Assembly (NCBI GenBank): GCA_027489965.1
Contig: JAIXZA010000013.1
Span: 1-64,000 of the forward strand
Length of the DNA stretch: 64,000 nt
Direction: 5' to 3'
From: Verrucomicrobiaceae bacterium
GTDB lineage: Bacteria; Verrucomicrobiota; Verrucomicrobiia; Verrucomicrobiales; Verrucomicrobiaceae
A program made the translations under genes and the position numbers. The notes under the pieces are model-generated. The model saw only the letters and a list, made by a program, of their open reading frames with translations, had not been told where the DNA came from and did not search any database. Shown piece after piece: positions 60,475-64,000 of this stretch. Position 1 is the first letter of the stretch. The number at the start of each line of letters is the position of its first letter.

Positions 60475-61563
60475 TTAAAAGCAGTCTGGCAGAGTCTCTT
60501 CTTCGGTATCTCCTTCAACAATCAATGCACAATTTCCACCTCCTTTGAGAAGAGCGTCTGAAGGGCGTATGCCCAATTCATTACGGACATCTTTCAAAAC
60601 ATCTCCGCTGAATACCTTGGCATCAGATCGTCCATCTTTTCGTCTTGTTATTAATACGTTGCTCTCGAACTGAGTCCGCTCAATAAAGACAGGCGAATGA
60701 GTGGTGCAGATCACTTGGTTCTTTTTCGTCAGCTCTAGCAAAACCGAAAGAAGCTGCCTTTGTGCCTTGGGATGGAGGGAATTCTCGGGTTCTTCAAGGG
60801 CTAAGATTAAATTGCCACTGGTCTGCCGCTCAGCAAGATAACGAAACAAAGCGAGAACCAAATTATTCTGCGTTCCTGCACCTCGATTTGAAAGTGGCAC
60901 GGAATCGACCCTGTCATCGGATAAACCGGGTGAGAAGGAGACACCATCCACTGGATCAACCCTCACATCATCAAAATTCAAACAGAGTGTATCGTTGTGC
61001 ATTTGCTGCCTCAGATGAGCTTCAAGGCCTGCCCGCGGCTCCTCGATGGCATCTTTTGTTTGCTGAATAAGAAGCTTGAGTGAGTCTTGCGCCTCAGGTG
61101 TCTCATCAATCCGCTTCTTCACACAATCACGTATTAGCTTGCCTAGAAGGGCAGTCTTGGTCATGGCAAACTGGACTGCGATGTCACGGTTTACTGGAAA
61201 GAAGAAGAAACCTTCGGTATTACTAGCCTCAGCAACCTCTTCTTTGGTCGCTTTTTTAAATTCTCCTTCCTTCAGAATGGCTGTTTCTGGAGGCTTATCA
61301 TACCCAAATGTTTTTCTAATTGTTGTTACACCTTTGTCAGTTTCAAAGTCCAAGGTTATCACAACTGGCAGATTGCAATCATGGCCATGAAAGTCATTTT
61401 GATCATCAAGCTTTTTGGTGCCATAGAACGTTTTTAAAGCGTTCAGGACACTTGTTTTTCCAACGTCATTTTCGCCAATCAAGACAGCCATTTTGCCAAG
61501 TTCGAATTCGATGCACTTTAATGCCCTAAAGTGCTCAATTTTGATTTTTGTTATGTGTGCCAT
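60475..61563 (-). CDS. AAA ATPase part of an OLD-family nuclease (ends at a premature-looking stop)
   Basis: The 362-residue protein has the ABC/SMC-like ATPase of OLD nucleases. It has HITKIKIEHFRALKCIEFEL at the start, Walker A IGENDVGKTS, an LSNRGAGTQNNLVLALFRYL signature-like segment, Walker B NLILALEEPENSLHP and CTTHSPVFI. After the ATPase it enters the TOPRIM domain (CALIVEGDTEEETLPDCF) and stops at TAA, directly followed by ATG in the same frame. The full OLD protein would be about 533 residues, a normal length. OLD nucleases act in anti-phage systems, for example GajA of Gabija with a helicase, which is not present here. Instead the partner is the SIR2 protein. The first gene of the minus-strand group, it begins about 65 bp after the terminator at 61590-61627 as read in that direction. 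Confidence 0.88.
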   Translation of the reverse strand: MAHITKIKIEHFRALKCIEFELGKMAVLIGENDVGKTSVLNALKTFYGTKKLDDQNDFHGHDCNLPVVITLDFETDKGVTTIRKTFGYDKPPETAILKEGEFKKATKEEVAEASNTEGFFFFPVNRDIAVQFAMTKTALLGKLIRDCVKKRIDETPEAQDSLKLLIQQTKDAIEEPRAGLEAHLRQQMHNDTLCLNFDDVRVDPVDGVSFSPGLSDDRVDSVPLSNRGAGTQNNLVLALFRYLAERQTSGNLILALEEPENSLHPKAQRQLLSVLLELTKKNQVICTTHSPVFIERTQFESNVLITRRKDGRSDAKVFSGDVLKDVRNELGIRPSDALLKGGGNCALIVEGDTEEETLPDCF

Positions 61564-61589
61564 TTAGGGAAGTTTGTTTTTGCGTCGTT

Positions 61590-61627
61590 ATAAAAAAACC
61601 ATGGGCGAATATGATTCGCCCATGGTT
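61590..61627 (-). terminator. Rho-independent terminator of the secreted hydrolase gene
   Basis: AACCATGGGCGAAT at 61597-61610 and ATTCGCCCATGGTT at 61614-61627 form a perfect 14-bp stem with a 3-nt loop. Read on the minus strand the hairpin is followed by a run of seven T. It stands about 70 bp after the stop codon of the minus-strand hydrolase gene and before the OLD ATPase start, so it separates that gene from the defence group. Confidence 0.9.
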
Positions 61628-61697
61628 GGAAGCGATGAGTAAGCTGAGATCAAGTCACTCGATAGATGCAGGATCGCTCCAGTTGCTTTTGACGGAT

Positions 61698-63611
61698 TTA
61701 TTGATGAGCAGATGGTGCCCCAGCAGCATTTTTTGGAATCTTGCCCGCCGCCGAGTGGATCTCGAAAGTTGCACGTGATTCAGTGCCCTCTTTTTCATAG
61801 AAGTCTTTTTCCCAGAATTTATGTTTACCAAAGCTGCCGTGCTTCTGGATGGTTTCCCCTGAGCCAGGACCGCAAGCAAGGGCGACCATGTGCATCTGTT
61901 TCTGCACTTTGGCAGGGAACATCGGTGAGCATAGCAAGGCGTTTTCAAAATGGCCAAGCGTTCGGCCCGGCATCGAGTATGGTTTGTTGAGAAACTCGTC
62001 AATCCATACGAGAAGACTTCCTCTAGGTACTAATTCGCCCAAAAACCCATCTAGTGGAATCTCGCGATCATCAGCACGCGGGTTCAGGCAAAGATTGTAA
62101 AATTGTGTCTCTGGGTGGCGGTTTAGATATGGGATTAGAGTGTCGCAAGTGTCCTTGATCGTGCAGGCGGCGGCTAGATAGGCGACGGTGTCGATTTTCA
62201 AATCAGGGAAGTTGGACAAAGCTCGGTTTAGCACGATTGCGCCCATGCTGTGGCCGATCACAACCAATGGTTCGGCTTTGTTCTTTTCCTGAGCGGTCTG
62301 AATGCTGCGCAGAAGTACAGACATTGCACCGACACCTGTGCTGGATGAATACCGCACATCTTCGTCCGCCTCTGAGTAGAGATTTTTGCGATGCACGTTG
62401 AATTTCATTGAAGAATACATTGGCTGATAGCTACTTTCATGATGATAAAGCATCTCCACTCGGCGTAGCATGATGTCCCATGATTCACTTCCAACACCGC
62501 CAAAAGCTCCCACGACGAGGAGCTTAGGTGCCAGCAGACCCCAGCCGCCAGCGAAGCGCATGATCTCGTCACTGAGTTGCCGCGTTTTTTGACCTTTACT
62601 CACCGTGATCGGCTTCCAGTCGCCGTGAGAAAGTTGAATTTGACTCCAACCATTGACGATAAATTGAGCTGACTTTGTAAGTTCAAATTTAGCCGGCGGA
62701 GGTTCTTCCTTACTGCCAAATGGATGAGCCCAGCGGTAATCACGATGACGCCAAGAGTTCACTGCGTCTTCTGTCTGGGCAAATTTTGTCTGCATGTCTT
62801 CCATGCACGGGGCACAGTTTTTGGCTGCTGCTGCTCGGAGATGATATTCGCGAACTTTAGCATCGAGCACTTCTGTGTAACTATCCTCCAAAGTGGGTTT
62901 TGTGCTAGCCCATGCCAAATCAAGCATCGAGCGAGGCAACTGCACTGCTGAGGTAGCTACATCCGTTGCGACATAGACACCGCCATAGAGCCACCGTAAA
63001 GGGAAGATGTCGTTGCTGGCATTACGCCCGTTTCGGATACTCGTGATGTGTTGCCACCAAGTGCTGAAGAGATTTGAATTCCAGCATAAAAAGATGGGGT
63101 AGTAGCCTGCTTTTTCGATCTCTGGTGCCATCCAGTAAGCACGTTCAATGCCGCTACTCAGAGAGTTCATTCCACCATGTACAAAAATGAGAATCTTTTT
63201 CCCCTCAGCCTTTTTGATCATGCGTTGCACGATGTAATCACGGAAAACAAAGGCATCTGCATTGGGAGGGTGTGGAATACTAGGCATACCGACACAGCCA
63301 GAATGAGCTATGGCGGTATCCCAAGCTTTTCGAGATTTATCCCATCTTTTCTGCTCCTCATCATTTCCATTGTTTGGTGGATCATGAGGATCAGGCACTT
63401 GGAGCGAAGTTAGCTTTCGATTAAAAGTGCCTGATGTGTAATAGTCCCAGGGCTCAATAGCACGGCCATCGTTGTTTACGAGAATCACATGCTCATTGAG
63501 ATATCTGCGGATACCTAGTTCATCAGGAGATATTGGCTTCTCTGCCGCCTCAGCTGATACAAATGCTGCGACAATTAGTGTAACTGAGAGGAGTGGATTA
63601 AATTTACGCAT
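61698..63611 (-). CDS. Secreted alpha/beta-hydrolase (esterase/lipase-like)
   Basis: The 637-residue product has a signal peptide (LLSVTLIVAAFVSAEAAEKP) and an alpha/beta-hydrolase core split by a long insert. The oxyanion strand is KKILIFVHGGMNSLSSG (about residues 140-155). The nucleophile elbow is VVIGHSMGAIVLNRAL (GHSMG near residue 452), and a following segment VAYLAAACTIKD fits the acidic strand. The histidine may lie in RTLGHFENALL or in a later segment. The insert of about 280 residues lacks a known motif. Substrate is unknown; esters, lipids or acylated glycans are possible. It ends before a strong terminator, so it is not transcribed with the SIR2/OLD genes unless read-through occurs. 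Confidence 0.78.
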   Translation of the reverse strand: MRKFNPLLSVTLIVAAFVSAEAAEKPISPDELGIRRYLNEHVILVNNDGRAIEPWDYYTSGTFNRKLTSLQVPDPHDPPNNGNDEEQKRWDKSRKAWDTAIAHSGCVGMPSIPHPPNADAFVFRDYIVQRMIKKAEGKKILIFVHGGMNSLSSGIERAYWMAPEIEKAGYYPIFLCWNSNLFSTWWQHITSIRNGRNASNDIFPLRWLYGGVYVATDVATSAVQLPRSMLDLAWASTKPTLEDSYTEVLDAKVREYHLRAAAAKNCAPCMEDMQTKFAQTEDAVNSWRHRDYRWAHPFGSKEEPPPAKFELTKSAQFIVNGWSQIQLSHGDWKPITVSKGQKTRQLSDEIMRFAGGWGLLAPKLLVVGAFGGVGSESWDIMLRRVEMLYHHESSYQPMYSSMKFNVHRKNLYSEADEDVRYSSSTGVGAMSVLLRSIQTAQEKNKAEPLVVIGHSMGAIVLNRALSNFPDLKIDTVAYLAAACTIKDTCDTLIPYLNRHPETQFYNLCLNPRADDREIPLDGFLGELVPRGSLLVWIDEFLNKPYSMPGRTLGHFENALLCSPMFPAKVQKQMHMVALACGPGSGETIQKHGSFGKHKFWEKDFYEKEGTESRATFEIHSAAGKIPKNAAGAPSAHQ

Positions 63612-63720
63612 GGAAAATAGTGTATTGTTGGGTCACAGGGATGGATTGAATTGGGTTTAGCCCCTTTTCCGAAGTGGAATATTTTTGCTGGAACGACCCC
63701 AGCGCCATTCGACGCAGTAA

Positions 63721-64000
63721 TTAAAACTTCACACCAAGCCCGATTTGAAGAAGGTCAACATCGACAAAACTTGGAGCCAGCTCACCACGTTTATAGGTGC
63801 AAAAAAGCTTTCCAGGCCAGCCGTGCGGAGTCACCTGAGCAAACAACTCGTGTATTACATGTGTGCCACTTTTCCCAATGCCTGTGACACCGTTTAGTCG
63901 ATATCCGATTTGGAATGTCTCTTTGTTGAAACTCAGCCCCGTCTCAATCAGGTAATTCAAGGTTAAGTCTGGTATTTCACCTTTCAAAACTGATGAAGAG
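63721..64000 (-). CDS. Outer-membrane protein, C-terminal fragment
   Basis: The gene runs in from the right edge and shows its last 92 or so codons, open to base 64000. Strand-like alternation (LTLNYLIETGLSFNKETFQI, GYRLNGVTGIGKSGTHVIHE) and the ending LLQIGLGVKF with a terminal Phe indicate a beta-barrel of the outer membrane. The rest is outside the window, so the family cannot be given. It precedes the hydrolase gene on the same strand by about 110 bp. Confidence 0.55.
   Translation of the reverse strand, partial: SSSVLKGEIPDLTLNYLIETGLSFNKETFQIGYRLNGVTGIGKSGTHVIHELFAQVTPHGWPGKLFCTYKRGELAPSFVDVDLLQIGLGVKF

Noticed and set aside
55604..61563. Gabija system
   Set aside because: An OLD-type nuclease is present, but the required UvrD-like helicase (GajB) is absent and a SIR2 protein takes its place.

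Overview
The window looks like a chromosomal segment of a Gram-negative bacterium of the phylum Verrucomicrobiota (Prosthecobacter/Verrucomicrobium-like). This is inferred from the truncated DUF1501 protein at the left edge, secreted proteins with SHD1-like, pre-peptidase-like and Ig/FG-GAP-like modules, PEP-CTERM/EpsH1-type polysaccharide genes, and weak Shine-Dalgarno signals. No rRNA or other taxonomic marker is present, so the assignment is inference.

Layout. (1) 1-3840: end of a DUF1501 gene, tRNA-Ser(UGA), a small GIY-YIG protein between short direct repeats, aroB and miaA overlapping on the minus strand, and a secreted TlpA-like thioredoxin. (2) 3847-43650: a very large exopolysaccharide (EPS) locus. 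It has an AlgD-like nucleotide-sugar dehydrogenase, a GT39-type enzyme, two acyltransferase-3 proteins, an MBOAT/SGNH-like O-acetylation pair, a Wzm/Wzt-like ABC exporter, three secreted repeat proteins, five GT4 and two GT2 glycosyltransferases, two methyltransferases, a membrane EEP phosphatase/nuclease, an outer-membrane barrel, a Wza-like lipoprotein, a Wzc-like autokinase, an O-antigen polymerase/ligase, a deacetylase-like protein and a polyprenyl-phosphate sugar transferase. No flippase and no exosortase is visible. (3) 43651-48781: relics and two secreted proteins. (4) 48866-54790: avtA in an operon with two envelope proteins, a PfkB-family kinase, a striking array of 10-bp repeats, menB and a small hypothetical gene. 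(5) 54791-55603: a gene graveyard. (6) 55604-61563: a probable anti-phage module, a 1448-residue SIR2 protein plus an OLD-type ATPase/TOPRIM nuclease split by one in-frame stop. (7) 61590-64000: a terminator, a secreted alpha/beta hydrolase and the end of a probable outer-membrane protein.

How the genes fit together. The sugar transferase would load the first sugar on a lipid carrier, the GT2/GT4 enzymes extend it, the acyl- and methyltransferases decorate it, the polymerase assembles it and the Wzc/Wza/barrel set exports it. The ABC exporter may carry a second glycan or replace the missing flippase.

Three relics of neighbouring genes stand out: a 5' piece of the AlgD-like gene at 43.9 kb (so the EPS locus lies between direct repeats), a 3' piece of an avtA paralogue at 45.0 kb, and a 3' piece of menB at 55.4 kb. 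They point to repeated gain and loss of DNA at gene ends. The most interesting candidates are the SIR2/OLD module with its split TOPRIM domain, the phased repeat arrays before menB, and the repeat-bounded EPS locus.
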